Origin: an uncultured Granulosicoccaceae bacterium
GTDB lineage: Bacteria; Pseudomonadota; Gammaproteobacteria; Granulosicoccales; Granulosicoccaceae
Direction: 5' to 3'
DNA: 47,378 bases
Assembly: GCA_938007995.1 (NCBI GenBank)
Contig: CALLLW010000012.1
Span: 1 to 47,378, forward strand
The notes beneath the pieces were generated by a model that was given only the letters and a program-made list of their open reading frames with translations, had not been told where the DNA came from and made no database searches. The translations under genes were made by a program, and so were the position numbers. Below, piece after piece: positions 31,143 to 40,477 of this stretch. The stretch's first letter is position 1; every line of letters starts with the position of its first letter.

Positions 31143-32051
31143 TTATGCAGCCTTCACCACAGGCTCAGCGTTGGCCAGAGACTCTCGTTCAGCGATCAGC
31201 GCTTTGAGATAACTGCCGTAGGTACTTTTTCCGTAGCGTTCAGCACTTTTTTGAAGTGTAGCGGTATTAATCCAACCCTTATTCCACGCTATCTCTTCTG
31301 GCACGCATACTTTTAATCCCTGTCGTGCTTCAATGGTTTCAACGTAGGCCGCTGCCTCATGCAACGATGCGTGAGTACCGGTGTCAAGCCACGCGTGTCC
31401 GCGGCCTAATAGCTCTACATTCAGCTTGCCCTGCTCAAGATAAATGTTATTCAGATCAGTTATCTCGTACTCACCACGCGCTGACGGTTGCAAGGCTTTG
31501 GCTTTCTCAACCACTGAGTTATCGTAGATATACAAACCCGTTACAGCATAGTGTGACTTGGGATTCTCCGGCTTCTCTTCAAGTGATAGCACACGCCTTG
31601 CGGCGTCAAACTCAACCACTCCATAGCGCTCGGGATCGGCAACGCGATAAGCGAATACCGTGGATCCATCCAGAGACAATGCAGCATTCTCGAGAATGCC
31701 TTCAAGGCCGGCACCATAATAGATATTGTCACCGAGTATCAGACAGCAGCTATCCTCGCCAATGAAAGACTCACCGAGCACGAAAGCTTGTGCAAGGCCA
31801 TCCGGACTTGGCTGAATGATATATTCGAGCTCAACACCGAATTGACTACCATCACCGAGCAGATGTTCGAATCGTCCGATATCTTCAGGTGTTGAGATGA
31901 TCGCAATCTGGCGAATACCCATCAACATAAGTGTTGATAGCGGGTAGAAAATCATCGGCTTGTCATACACAGGTAGCAGCTGTTTTGACATCACCTGAGT
32001 GATTGGATACAACCTGGTACCAGAGCCACCAGCGAGAATAATACCCTTCAT
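31143..32051 (-). CDS. rfbA: Glucose-1-phosphate thymidylyltransferase
   Basis: A 302-aa nucleotidyltransferase (RmlA/RfbA) that makes dTDP-glucose from glucose-1-phosphate and dTTP, the first step to dTDP-rhamnose and related deoxysugars. The signature [11 protein letters not shown] (8-18) with catalytic Arg13, [13 protein letters not shown] (22-34), and [20 protein letters not shown] are standard, and full length is normal. The rmlB, rmlC and rmlD partners are not in this window, so the rest of the pathway must be encoded elsewhere. It heads the minus-strand operon of glycosyltransferases and the sulfotransferase. Confidence 0.95.
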   Translation of the reverse strand: MKGIILAGGSGTRLYPITQVMSKQLLPVYDKPMIFYPLSTLMLMGIRQIAIISTPEDIGRFEHLLGDGSQFGVELEYIIQPSPDGLAQAFVLGESFIGEDSCCLILGDNIYYGAGLEGILENAALSLDGSTVFAYRVADPERYGVVEFDAARRVLSLEEKPENPKSHYAVTGLYIYDNSVVEKAKALQPSARGEYEITDLNNIYLEQGKLNVELLGRGHAWLDTGTHASLHEAAAYVETIEARQGLKVCVPEEIAWNKGWINTATLQKSAERYGKSTYGSYLKALIAERESLANAEPVVKAA

Positions 32052-32226
32052 ATGGATTCCACCGAACAGTGCGAAGACTGTCGATCAGTGCAAAGAATAT
32101 TCCACCGCCGTGGTATTCGTCACAAAGAATCCGTCGCTGTTCGCCGGAAAATTGGCGTGTTGAATTGACTTGTTGAATCGTCGTATTGAATTGACGTGCA
32201 TACAGACAGTATGCAGCAAATGAACG

Positions 32227-32256
32227 AGTTGGCGGCATGTGTTCGTGCCGCCAACT
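32227..32256 (-). terminator. 11-bp stem hairpin after the acyl-CoA dehydrogenase gene
   Basis: AGTTGGCGGCA (32227-32237) is perfectly complementary to TGCCGCCAACT (32246-32256) with an 8-nt loop. It lies about 65 nt after the stop of the acyl-CoA dehydrogenase gene and before rfbA. No long T-run follows, so it is either a weak intrinsic terminator or a processing/stability hairpin. Confidence 0.5.
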
Positions 32257-32321
32257 GAGCTACGCTGAGCTACATTCGGAAGGTAAGGCTCAAATCAGCC
32301 AATGAGCCATGGAAGGTCTGC

Positions 32322-34091
32322 CTACAGCAGCGCTTGATCAAGCTCGTAGTATTCTGACGCACTGTTCTGAATCGCCAGATGGTGTGCTTTGGCATGAGTC
32401 GCTATTTTGTCGAAATAGAATCCGGCAATAGCACACTGGAGATTGCCAAAGGCTCTATCTTCGGTGTTATCAGCCGCCAGTACGATACGCGCCATTGCCC
32501 AGCTGCCTGTGGTGAAGCCCATCATCATCAGGTAGTCCGTTGCCGCCGATGCTGCCAGAACCGGGTTTTTTTCTGCCACAAGTTTTTGACTGACAGATGC
32601 GGTCATTTCTATGGCATCACCCAATGCAGCCTTTGCTTTTGCAGCCACTGGATTGGCAGAGCCTGCCAGTGCTTCATGGGTGGCACGCATATCTTCAAGT
32701 AGCTCATCTACAGCCTTGCCGCCGTCATATTGTGTCTTGCGACCAAGCAGATCGTTGGCCTGAATGCCGGTGGTGCCTTCATAAATCGGTGTTATACGGC
32801 TATCACGCAGGTGTTGTGCAGCACCTGTCTCTTCGATGAATCCCATACCACCATGAATCTGCACACCAAGTGAGCACAGATCGACACCCACTTCGGTAGA
32901 CCAGCCTTTCACGATTGGTGTAAGTAACTCACCACGTCGTTGGAAGCGCGCGCGAACTTCGTCATCGGTATGACGCGCAGCGAAATCAAATGCTGCGGCA
33001 CAGTCGTAGGCCATGACACGCGCCGCTTCAATCTGCGATCGCATTGTCATCAGCATGCGGCGAACGTCCGGGTGGTTAACAATACCCTGAACATCGGAAT
33101 CTTTTTCAAGCAGCACCGGGCCTTGTTTGCGATCACGAGCAAACGCCAGTGCACGCTGATAGGCCATCTCTGCAATGCCATAGCCCTCGATTCCAACGGC
33201 CAGACGGGCCTCGTTCATCATCGTAAACATATACATCAAACCACGGTTTTCTTCGCCAACGAGATACCCTATTGCACCATCGTTATCACCAAAAGACATC
33301 ACACAGGTCGGACTCGCGTGGATACCGAGCTTATGTTCAATCGATACGCATCGCGCATCATTCCGTTCGCCAAGTGTGCCGTCCGCATTAACCAGGAACT
33401 TAGGCACGATAAACAACGATATGCCTTTGACCCCGGCCGGCGCATCCGGTGTTCGCGCCAGTACCAGGTGAATGGTGTTTTCAGTCATATCATGATCACC
33501 ATAGGTGATATAAATCTTCTGACCTTTGATTAGATAATGATCACCGGCAGGCTCTGCAGAAGTGCGCACCGCGGCCAGATCAGACCCCGCCTGCGGCTCG
33601 GTCAGATTCATCGTGCCGGTCCAGGTGCCGGCAATCATTTTTTCAAGATAAGTTTGTTTCAGCTCATCTGAGGCGTGCGATTCAATCGCATATACAGCAC
33701 CCTGGGTTAACAGCGGACACAATCCAAAAGCCATATTCGAGCTGTGCCACATTTCCTGCACCGCAGCGGACAACAAGCCCGGCATACCCTGGCCGCCATA
33801 CGTCGGATCAAACGCGAGGCTGTTCCATCCCGACTCGGAAAACTGTTGATAAGCTTCTTTCCAGCCTGCAGGTGTGGTGACACCGTCCGCAGTCCATTTG
33901 GCACCCAGCTGGTCACCATCCCAATTCAATGGTGCCAATACTTCCGACGCGAACTTTCCGGCCTCTTCCAGAATGGCGCTGACAATATCCGGTGTCGCAT
34001 CTTCGTAGCCGGGCAATGCTGCGACGTCCGCCATGCCGACCACATGATCAAGCAGGAACTGTATCTGTTTGGTGGGTGCTGAATAAGAAAT
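32322..34091 (-). CDS. Acyl-CoA dehydrogenase (C-terminal-domain-extended type), apparent ATT start
   Basis: A 589-aa FAD enzyme (from the ATT) that oxidises an acyl-CoA to the enoyl-CoA and reduces ETF. NLTEPQAGSDL and KIYITYGDHD mark the FAD/substrate domain. PIYEGTTGIQANDL holds the likely catalytic Glu. A C-terminal extension domain (last ~110 residues) matches the roughly 590-aa subfamily that also includes DmdC-type methylmercaptopropionyl-CoA dehydrogenases; chain-length preference is unknown. The first ordinary starts in frame are GTG (34043) and ATG (34034). Upstream, after an in-frame TAA, only ATT at 34091 has a well-placed AGGAGA (6-nt spacer), and it adds SYSAPTKQIQFLLDHV, typical of the family N-terminus. 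Confidence 0.85.
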   Translation of the reverse strand: MSYSAPTKQIQFLLDHVVGMADVAALPGYEDATPDIVSAILEEAGKFASEVLAPLNWDGDQLGAKWTADGVTTPAGWKEAYQQFSESGWNSLAFDPTYGGQGMPGLLSAAVQEMWHSSNMAFGLCPLLTQGAVYAIESHASDELKQTYLEKMIAGTWTGTMNLTEPQAGSDLAAVRTSAEPAGDHYLIKGQKIYITYGDHDMTENTIHLVLARTPDAPAGVKGISLFIVPKFLVNADGTLGERNDARCVSIEHKLGIHASPTCVMSFGDNDGAIGYLVGEENRGLMYMFTMMNEARLAVGIEGYGIAEMAYQRALAFARDRKQGPVLLEKDSDVQGIVNHPDVRRMLMTMRSQIEAARVMAYDCAAAFDFAARHTDDEVRARFQRRGELLTPIVKGWSTEVGVDLCSLGVQIHGGMGFIEETGAAQHLRDSRITPIYEGTTGIQANDLLGRKTQYDGGKAVDELLEDMRATHEALAGSANPVAAKAKAALGDAIEMTASVSQKLVAEKNPVLAASAATDYLMMMGFTTGSWAMARIVLAADNTEDRAFGNLQCAIAGFYFDKIATHAKAHHLAIQNSASEYYELDQALL

Positions 34092-34097
34092 GTGATG

Positions 34098-34103
34098 TCT
34101 CCT
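34098..34103 (-). promoter_or_regulatory. Ribosome binding site that points to an ATT start codon
   Basis: On the minus strand AGGAGA occupies 34103-34098, 6 nt ahead of ATT at 34091-34089. It is more than 50 nt from the first GTG, so it cannot serve that codon. Confidence 0.65.
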
Positions 34104-34141
34104 CGCTGATTGCGTAGTTTTTTACAATGTTCTGAAAACGA

Positions 34142-34167
34142 AACCCATGCCATATACAAAATGGGTT
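34142..34167. other. Hairpin in the acyl-CoA dehydrogenase leader
   Basis: AACCCAT (34142-34148) pairs with ATGGGTT (34161-34167) over a 12-nt loop, in the region that should hold the promoter of the acyl-CoA dehydrogenase gene. It could be an operator palindrome or a leader hairpin; no known consensus matches. Confidence 0.3.
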
Positions 34168-34252
34168 CACACTAATAAAAGTAAAGCCGATATCCGGACG
34201 GACCGGTTCTCAGTAAATTAAGCCAACTTCGAGACGAATCTAAATGTATAAA

Positions 34253-34279
34253 ACCACGCCCTCCAGCAATATTGGAGGG
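34253..34279 (-). terminator. Rho-independent terminator of etfBA
   Basis: On the minus strand CCCTCCA (34279-34273) pairs with TGGAGGG (34265-34259) and is followed by CGTGGTTTTAT. It begins 19 bp after the etfA stop codon, separating etfBA from the acyl-CoA dehydrogenase gene. Confidence 0.65.
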
Positions 34280-34297
34280 TGCTCAATCATGCCTTAG

Positions 34298-35236
34298 TTA
34301 GCCAGCTGCAAGTGCGGCATCCAGCTCAGGCACAGCATCAAACAAATCTGCAACAAGACCATAGTCAGCCACCTGAAAAATAGGTGCTTCCTCATCCTTA
34401 TTGATAGCCACAATGACCTTACTGTCTTTCATACCAGCGAGGTGCTGAATCGCACCCGAGATGCCAATCGCTATATACAGATCAGGTGCAACGACCTTTC
34501 CGGTCTGCCCGACCTGATAATCGTTCGGTACAAACCCGGCATCCACAGCAGCTCGTGAAGCACCCACCGCTGCGTTAAGCTTTTCTGCAAGGGCCTCAAG
34601 CATGGCGAAGTTTTCACCGTTCTGCATACCCCTGCCACCAGAGACAACAATCGATGCGCTGGTCAGTTCCGGTCGATCTGACTTGGTCAGCTCCTGACCA
34701 ATCCATGAAACCTTATCACTGACTGAACCCGCACCCACTGACTCGACCGATGCAGAGCCACCTTCAGCCGCTACCGGATCAAATGCGGTGGTGCGTACCG
34801 TGATGAGCTGACAGCTGTCACCGCTTTGTACAGTCATCATTGCATTGCCTGCATAGATAGGTCGAATATAAGTATCCGCGCCGACTACTTCTGTGATGTC
34901 TGATATGCCCGCCATATCAAGCTTTGCAGCGACCCGCGGCATAATGTTTTTACCACTGGCGGTATTGGCGAACATTATATGTGAGTAGTCAGCTGCCAAA
35001 CCTTCAATAAAGGGCGCCATGTTTTCAGCCAGCTGATTCGCGTATGCGGCATCATCACACTGCAGCACCTTGCTAACACCTGCGACTTTCGCCGCAGACT
35101 CAGCCACAGCGCCACAGTTTTGTCCCGCGACCAGTACCACCACATCACCACCAACTTTTTGAGCGGCACTGACCACACTCAACGTCGAAGGCTTTAATTC
35201 ATTGTTATCGTGATCTGCTATTACCAGTGTAGTCAT
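34298..35236 (-). CDS. etfA: Electron transfer flavoprotein alpha subunit
   Basis: A 312-aa FAD-binding subunit of the ETF heterodimer, which takes electrons from acyl-CoA dehydrogenases (and dimethylglycine/sarcosine dehydrogenases) and delivers them to ETF-quinone oxidoreductase. The N-terminal domain spans about 1-185. The C-terminal FAD domain contains [39 protein letters not shown] (a classic ETF-alpha signature) and the closing [18 protein letters not shown]. Length is normal. Its ATG is 2 bp after the etfB stop, so the two are cotranscribed. No ETF-QO gene is visible here. Confidence 0.96.
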   Translation of the reverse strand: MTTLVIADHDNNELKPSTLSVVSAAQKVGGDVVVLVAGQNCGAVAESAAKVAGVSKVLQCDDAAYANQLAENMAPFIEGLAADYSHIMFANTASGKNIMPRVAAKLDMAGISDITEVVGADTYIRPIYAGNAMMTVQSGDSCQLITVRTTAFDPVAAEGGSASVESVGAGSVSDKVSWIGQELTKSDRPELTSASIVVSGGRGMQNGENFAMLEALAEKLNAAVGASRAAVDAGFVPNDYQVGQTGKVVAPDLYIAIGISGAIQHLAGMKDSKVIVAINKDEEAPIFQVADYGLVADLFDAVPELDAALAAG

Positions 35237-35238
35237 GA

Positions 35239-35988
35239 TTAGATTACCTTCGCTTCGTTCTTAAGTTTGTCCACGAGATCAGCAACTGACCCTACAATCT
35301 CACCTGCTTTACGCTGTTCTGGTTCTTCGACTTTAACGACCTTAAGCCGTGACGTGATGTCTACCTCCAGCTCTGCAGGTGTTAATGTATCAAGCGGCTT
35401 TTTCTTCGCCTTCATGATATTCGGCAGTTTCGCGTAGCGAGGCTCGTTAAGACGCAGGTCGGTAGTCACCAGTGCTGGCATAGCTACATCAATTGACTCA
35501 AGACCACCATCGACCTCCCGGGTGACTTTCATCTTGTCGCCATTGATTTCGACTTCAGATGCAAATGTGGCCTGTGGCCAGTCCATTAACGCTGCAAACA
35601 TTTGACCGGTCTGGTTGCTGTCGTCATCAATCGCCTGCTTACCGACAATCACCAGCCCGGGTTCTTCGCGCTTCGCGATAGCCGCCAACAGCTTGGCAAC
35701 CGCAAGTGGTTGTAACTCTTCTTCAGTTTCAACCAGAATGCCACGATCAGCCCCCATGGCCAGTGCGGTTCTGATGGTTTCCTGCGACTGACTGACGCCC
35801 ATTGACACGGCGATGACTTCATCAGCCTTACCTGCTTCTTTAATCCGCAGTGCTTCTTCGACAGCAATCTCGTCAAACGGATTCATCGACATCTTAACGT
35901 TGGCGAGATCGATCCCGGTACCTTCGGCATTTACCCGAGCCTTGACGTTGTAGTCGAGAACGCGCTTCACCGCGACCAGTATTTTCAT
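35239..35988 (-). CDS. etfB: Electron transfer flavoprotein beta subunit
   Basis: A 249-aa AMP-binding subunit of [19 protein letters not shown] opens the protein as in the family. [17 protein letters not shown] is the nucleotide-binding segment, and [20 protein letters not shown] is the recognition-loop and signature region that docks with dehydrogenases. It forms an operon with etfA immediately downstream. Its promoter should lie in the 238-bp gap (35989-36226) before the SIMPL-domain gene; no clear boxes are seen. Confidence 0.96.
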   Translation of the reverse strand: MKILVAVKRVLDYNVKARVNAEGTGIDLANVKMSMNPFDEIAVEEALRIKEAGKADEVIAVSMGVSQSQETIRTALAMGADRGILVETEEELQPLAVAKLLAAIAKREEPGLVIVGKQAIDDDSNQTGQMFAALMDWPQATFASEVEINGDKMKVTREVDGGLESIDVAMPALVTTDLRLNEPRYAKLPNIMKAKKKPLDTLTPAELEVDITSRLKVVKVEEPEQRKAGEIVGSVADLVDKLKNEAKVI

Positions 35989-36226
35989 GTGACATTTTCC
36001 CGAGTATAAAAATAACGACTGATTAAGAATTTGGTAAAGCGGGCCTCGCGCATTCTAAATATGCTGACATCTGCCCCTTCTACCCACCAGTATAATTTAT
36101 ATCAGCAGACAGGTCTTGGCCGTATTGCCAACGACACCGCGTACCGGCCGCACGACCAGAAATTTATCTGTTAGGCCACGTTTGCTGCACTTCTAACGAA
36201 ATGTATCAAGCCACCCGATAATAGTT

Positions 36227-36904
36227 TTACTGGAGTTGAATCTGCCCACTGATGCTGACCGTCAGATTTGACTGGCCAGCTTCAATCGCCGCCGGTGCAA
36301 CATCTGCCGAGCGCGACAGCGTTGCGGCCTGCGCTTCCATTCTGATTCTTCCGGGTCGGTTACCGGTATTGATGTTGATCTGCATGATTCGATAGCTGTC
36401 AGCCTGCATGACCTGCTGAATAATCTTTGCCCGATGTTTGAAATTTTCCAGAGCCTGCGAGATCAATTGATCCTCGACGAGCTTACGCGCCTTATCACTC
36501 GGTTGAAACAGCATTCGCTGCACCTGCAATTTACTCTGCAGGATTTGCAGTGCCGCTTTTATCTGCTCAAAGTCGACGCCCTTGAGCTCCAGCGTCTGCG
36601 ATGATCGCCAGCCAGTGATCCGGTTTTGTTCATACTTGGGGTGCGTGTTGTAGTTGCGGGTTTGTGCATCAACCTGATCGTAAGCCTTAAGCTGTTCAAG
36701 TGCCCAGTTCATATCACCGTTGACTTTATCCGCCAGCAACGCAGCATCACGATCTTCGTGTTGTACCTGCAGGTAAACCACCATCAAGTCGTTTTCAACT
36801 TCACCTTCAGCGCTGGCTTGCAGTGTGTATTGATCAAACAATACCTCTTCATGGGCATAGCCAACACCGGTTAGCAACAGCAGCATTGCAGCAACAAATT
36901 TCAT
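36227..36904 (-). CDS. SIMPL-domain (DUF541) periplasmic protein
   Basis: A 225-aa exported protein. I place the start at the internal ATG (36904), because it gives a clean signal peptide MKFVAAMLLLLTGVGYAHEE; the longer frame from 36958 would bury it. The mature part shows the SIMPL pattern: a QASAEGEVENDLMVVYLQV strand, then a helix (AALLADKVNGDMNWALEQLKAY), YNTHPKYEQNRITGWRSSQTLEL, and a final LTVSISGQIQLQ strand. The family is periplasmic and oligomeric with a poorly known role (oxidative-stress links in some species). It follows the thiolase gene by 19 bp, so it is probably cotranscribed with fadJ-fadI, an unusual partner. Confidence 0.75.
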   Translation of the reverse strand: MKFVAAMLLLLTGVGYAHEEVLFDQYTLQASAEGEVENDLMVVYLQVQHEDRDAALLADKVNGDMNWALEQLKAYDQVDAQTRNYNTHPKYEQNRITGWRSSQTLELKGVDFEQIKAALQILQSKLQVQRMLFQPSDKARKLVEDQLISQALENFKHRAKIIQQVMQADSYRIMQININTGNRPGRIRMEAQAATLSRSADVAPAAIEAGQSNLTVSISGQIQLQ

Positions 36905-36923
36905 ACAGGGCGACGACCTCACG

Positions 36924-38201
36924 CTATCGTTCCATAATAGCCGTAACACCCATCCCACCAGCGGTACATACAGAGATCAATCCACGACCACCGTTGTTTT
37001 GATCTATAATTTTTCCAAGTGTACCGACTATCCGCGCACCGGTTGCTGCAAACGGATGACCAACCGCCAGGCTGCTGCCTTTAACATTTAATTTAGCACG
37101 GTCAATCGAACCCATGGCTGCACTTCGACCCAACCGGTTTTTACAATATTCGTCAGATTCCCATGCAGCGAGTGTACACAGCACCTGTGCTGCGAAGGCT
37201 TCATGAATTTCATAGAAGTCAAAGTCCTGTAACGAGATACCCGCCCGGTCAATCATTTCACTGACAGCCACCGCCGGCGCCATAAGCAAACCTTCACCTT
37301 CAACAAAGTCTACCGCTGAAGTCTGTCCGTGGGTCAGGTAGGCCAATATCGGCAGACCACGCTGCCGCGCCCATTCTTCACTGGCAAGTAAAACAGAAGA
37401 CGCACCGTCAGTCAGTGGTGTGCTGTTGCCTGCCGTAAGAGTGCCTGCATCAGATTTATCGTAAGCGTGTCTTAATCCGGCAAGCTTTTCTACCGATGTA
37501 TCGGGTCGCATATTGTTGTCGCGCAGCACCTTGTTGCACGGTGTAATCAGATCATCAAAAAAACCTTCGTTATACGCTGCAGCCGCTTTTGCATGACTTT
37601 GATAAGCGAGTTCATCCTGCGCTTCACGGGTGATACCCCAATGCTTTGCCATCAGCTCACAGTGCTGACCCATCGACAACAACGTGCGTGGTTCATTAAC
37701 CGATGGCGGCAGTGGCTTCAGCTCACCGGGACCAAAGCCCTTGAACAGTTTGATTCGATCCATCATTGACCGCGCCCGACCAAGACTCACCAGCCGCCGC
37801 GAAAATTTTTGCCCGAACACAATCGGCACATCACTGACGGTATCTGCACCGCCTGCGATCGCACATTCTATTTGCCCGGTGGCAATCTTTGCCGATGACA
37901 TCAACGCTGCCTGCAGACTGGTGCCACAGGCTTGTTGCAATGTGACGCCTTGGGTAAGCGGTGAAAGCTCGGTGCTTAACACCGACTCTCTGGCAAAGTT
38001 CCACTCTCTTGAATGATTGATCACGGCACCGGAGACTACTTCATCAATCTTTTCACCCTGAAGATTGAATTTGTCTACCAGGCCGTCGAGTACGGTGACA
38101 AACATATCCTTGTTTGACAGATCCGAGTATGCCGAGTTGGATCGACAAAACGGAATTCTCATACCGCCAACCACTGCCACAGGTCTGATTGTATTGTTCA
38201 T
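36924..38201 (-). CDS. fadI: FadI-type 3-ketoacyl-CoA thiolase
   Basis: A 425-aa thiolase that cleaves 3-ketoacyl-CoA with CoA to acetyl-CoA and a shortened acyl-CoA. The nucleophile is Cys92 in QQACGTSLQAA, the C-G/A-T-S form typical of FadI and trifunctional-protein beta subunits and not the CASG of FadA. The other catalytic blocks are YEIHEAFAAQ, AVGHPFAATGAR (His) and CTAGGMG (second Cys) near the C-terminus. It starts 15 bp after the FadJ-like gene, and the two would form the alpha2beta2-type multienzyme complex. The substrate range (short chain, long chain or anaerobic type) is not readable. Confidence 0.88.
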   Translation of the reverse strand: MNNTIRPVAVVGGMRIPFCRSNSAYSDLSNKDMFVTVLDGLVDKFNLQGEKIDEVVSGAVINHSREWNFARESVLSTELSPLTQGVTLQQACGTSLQAALMSSAKIATGQIECAIAGGADTVSDVPIVFGQKFSRRLVSLGRARSMMDRIKLFKGFGPGELKPLPPSVNEPRTLLSMGQHCELMAKHWGITREAQDELAYQSHAKAAAAYNEGFFDDLITPCNKVLRDNNMRPDTSVEKLAGLRHAYDKSDAGTLTAGNSTPLTDGASSVLLASEEWARQRGLPILAYLTHGQTSAVDFVEGEGLLMAPAVAVSEMIDRAGISLQDFDFYEIHEAFAAQVLCTLAAWESDEYCKNRLGRSAAMGSIDRAKLNVKGSSLAVGHPFAATGARIVGTLGKIIDQNNGGRGLISVCTAGGMGVTAIMER

Positions 38202-38216
38202 GTTTTTTATCCTGTG

Positions 38217-40193
38217 TTAAGCGTTTTTGATGTAATGCATCGGGCCGCCTCTGAAAGGCGCAAATCCGGTACCGAAAATAATTCCCGCATCGAGAAGATC
38301 ATCGTCCTCAACAATGCCATCAGCGCTGCAGGCTTTGCATTCATCAAGGAACGGCTTCATTAACCGCTCTGCCAGTGCATCAATGTTGTCAATGCTTTGC
38401 GGTGTTTCTCTGACCGGTTTGCCGTTTGACCATTGATAAAACCCCTGCCCTGATTTCTTACCCAGATTGCCAGCGTCAACCATCCCTGTCAGTCGTTCAA
38501 CAACCTTGGTGACATCACGACCACCAACGGTACCGACCACACTTTTACAGATATCCAAACCAACCGTATCTGCAAGCTCTATCGGCCCCATCGGCATACC
38601 GAAATGCGTAGCTGCAGCATCAATTTCTTCTTTGGATACACCACTGTCATTGATATTCATGGCCTCGAGCATGTAAGCCGCAAGTACTCGATTCACCAAA
38701 AAGCCCGGACTGCTTTTAACCGGCAATGGAAATCGACTGATCTGACCGCAGAATGCACTGCCTCGCTGAATCACCTGCTTTGAGGTGTTTTCTGCATAGA
38801 CCACTTCAACCAGTGGCATCTTTGAAACCGGATTAAAGAAGTGCAGACCCACCAACCTGGCTGGATCAGTCAGCGCAGATGACAGTTCTTCGAGTGGAAT
38901 TGCTGAAGTGTTGGTAGCCAGCACTGCATCGTCACGCATGCGAGGTTCAATGCTTTTGTACAACTCTTGTTTGGCCTCACGATTTTCAAAAATCGCTTCA
39001 ATGATGACATCAGCTCTGGTCACGCCATCGCCGTTGACATCCGGCATCAGCCTGGCCATGGTCGCAGTCGCTTCATGTTTACTGCGAGACTTCTTTTTAA
39101 ACAGAGATTTTGCACGTGCTATGGCAGGTTCAATGTATTTCATTTCACGATCCTGCAGAGTGACCTCCATGCCACGCAACGCACACCAGGCGGCAATATC
39201 ACCACCCATCACGCCTGCACCAATCACATGCACACGACGACACTTGAACGCTTTATCCTTACCCAGCCCTTTGAGTCTCTCCATTAGATGAAAAACACGC
39301 TGCAGGCCACGTGATTCATCACTGACCATTAACTTACCGATTTGCTGCGCTTCCTGTGCAAACATGGCATCACGATCATCGCGATGCTCCTGCCACAGTT
39401 CAATCATCCGGTAGGGGCCGGGATAATGATCCGGATTGGCTTTCTTTTCTGTTTTACTGACCATCTGACCCGCCAACAACTTACGTGCAGGTGCTTTATT
39501 GGTCAGCCTGTCAGTAAGAGATGCACGTCTGGATTTACGTTTTTTCAGTACCGCACGGCGTGCTGCCCACTTAAGATTGGCATGCGGGCCGACAACCTCA
39601 TCGATCATACCCATACCACGCGCCTGCTTTGCGCGATACATTTTGCCGGTCAGAATTGCAGTCATGCCTTTCATACCACCGACCCGTTCGGTCAGTCGCG
39701 TCATACCACCGAGCGCCGGCAGGATACCGAGCTTTACTTCCGGCAGACCGATCCGGGTTTCATCATTTTCGGTTGCTATGATGTAGTTGCAGGCCAATGT
39801 CAGTTCGTAACCACCACCTAGACAGTGACCGTCTACCGCTGCAACAGTGGTGAATGGCAGAGCTTCCAGCTTGTGAAATACCGCCTGCCCCTTAAGGACT
39901 TTCTCAGTCACCTGATCAGCGCTGGTGAAACTCTCAAATTCACGGATATCAGCACCGGCAATAAACCCGGCTTTCTTAGCCGACGAAATCACCATACCGA
40001 CCGGCGCTTTACCGGCAACATAATCGAGTACCTGATCAAGCTCCTGCAGCAACTCCTCACCGAGCGTGTTGACCCGTTCATCGGCCCGATCAACAACCAG
40101 CCAGGCGATACCCTCAGCATCAAAGTTCAACGCCCAGTGTTTGCACACTGGTAGATCACTGCCCTGATCAGAGCTTTGTTCGGCAGCAGACAT
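38217..40193 (-). CDS. fadJ: FadJ-type fatty-acid oxidation alpha subunit (enoyl-CoA hydratase / 3-hydroxyacyl-CoA dehydrogenase)
   Basis: A 658-aa bifunctional enzyme. The crotonase domain (about 20-205) has both catalytic glutamates: Glu130 in CLGGGYELTLAC and Glu152 in GLPEVKLGILP, and AGADIREF forms the oxyanion region. The NAD domain starts with VHVIGAGVMGGDIA (321-334). LATNTSAIPLEELS and GLHFFNPVSKMPLVEV supply the catalytic Ser and His region, and PGFLVNRVLAAYMLEA opens the C-terminal domain. It is somewhat shorter than the roughly 715-aa E. coli enzyme. It is the first gene of the fadJ-fadI-SIMPL operon. Choice of FadJ over FadB rests on the thiolase partner type and gene order. Confidence 0.88.
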   Translation of the reverse strand: MSAAEQSSDQGSDLPVCKHWALNFDAEGIAWLVVDRADERVNTLGEELLQELDQVLDYVAGKAPVGMVISSAKKAGFIAGADIREFESFTSADQVTEKVLKGQAVFHKLEALPFTTVAAVDGHCLGGGYELTLACNYIIATENDETRIGLPEVKLGILPALGGMTRLTERVGGMKGMTAILTGKMYRAKQARGMGMIDEVVGPHANLKWAARRAVLKKRKSRRASLTDRLTNKAPARKLLAGQMVSKTEKKANPDHYPGPYRMIELWQEHRDDRDAMFAQEAQQIGKLMVSDESRGLQRVFHLMERLKGLGKDKAFKCRRVHVIGAGVMGGDIAAWCALRGMEVTLQDREMKYIEPAIARAKSLFKKKSRSKHEATATMARLMPDVNGDGVTRADVIIEAIFENREAKQELYKSIEPRMRDDAVLATNTSAIPLEELSSALTDPARLVGLHFFNPVSKMPLVEVVYAENTSKQVIQRGSAFCGQISRFPLPVKSSPGFLVNRVLAAYMLEAMNINDSGVSKEEIDAAATHFGMPMGPIELADTVGLDICKSVVGTVGGRDVTKVVERLTGMVDAGNLGKKSGQGFYQWSNGKPVRETPQSIDNIDALAERLMKPFLDECKACSADGIVEDDDLLDAGIIFGTGFAPFRGGPMHYIKNA

Positions 40194-40477
40194 AATATTT
40201 AACCCTGTGTTTTATTGAGTAGATGTACGGTCGGGCCAGGCGAACGGTCAAGACGGAATAAGACCGTAAATACAACTGGATGGGCATGACTAACTGTAGC
40301 AGGAAACGCTCTGGCACATAATTATCGCTCCACAACATTCCCCGCCACCCGGGATTTCGCTCAATACAGTCAGCCAACTGGTCAGAATGAACAGCTAATC
40401 GCAAGGAAGTTGTTAGAAGCCTTTCAGCAAGCAAGTATCAGACTGGATAACGCCTGTTGTTATGGCGCCACGCGGGT
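40194..40477. other. Intergenic region upstream of fadJ
   Basis: A 284-bp gap between ccmI and fadJ, both on the minus strand. It must hold the fadJ promoter and the end of the ccm transcript, but I see no clear terminator, operator or gene in it. Confidence 0.4.

Noticed and set aside
32940..33533. 197-codon plus-strand reading frame
   Set aside because: Antisense to the acyl-CoA dehydrogenase; His/Cys/Arg-rich shadow translation.
36905..36958. Longer start for the SIMPL-domain protein
   Set aside because: It would place 18 charged residues before an ideal signal peptide and overlap the end of fadI; the ATG at 36904 is better.
39342..39821. 159-codon plus-strand reading frame
   Set aside because: Antisense to the enoyl-CoA hydratase domain of FadJ.
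40168..40434. 88-codon minus-strand reading frame across the fadJ start
   Set aside because: Overlaps the confident start of fadJ in another frame and shows no protein family features.
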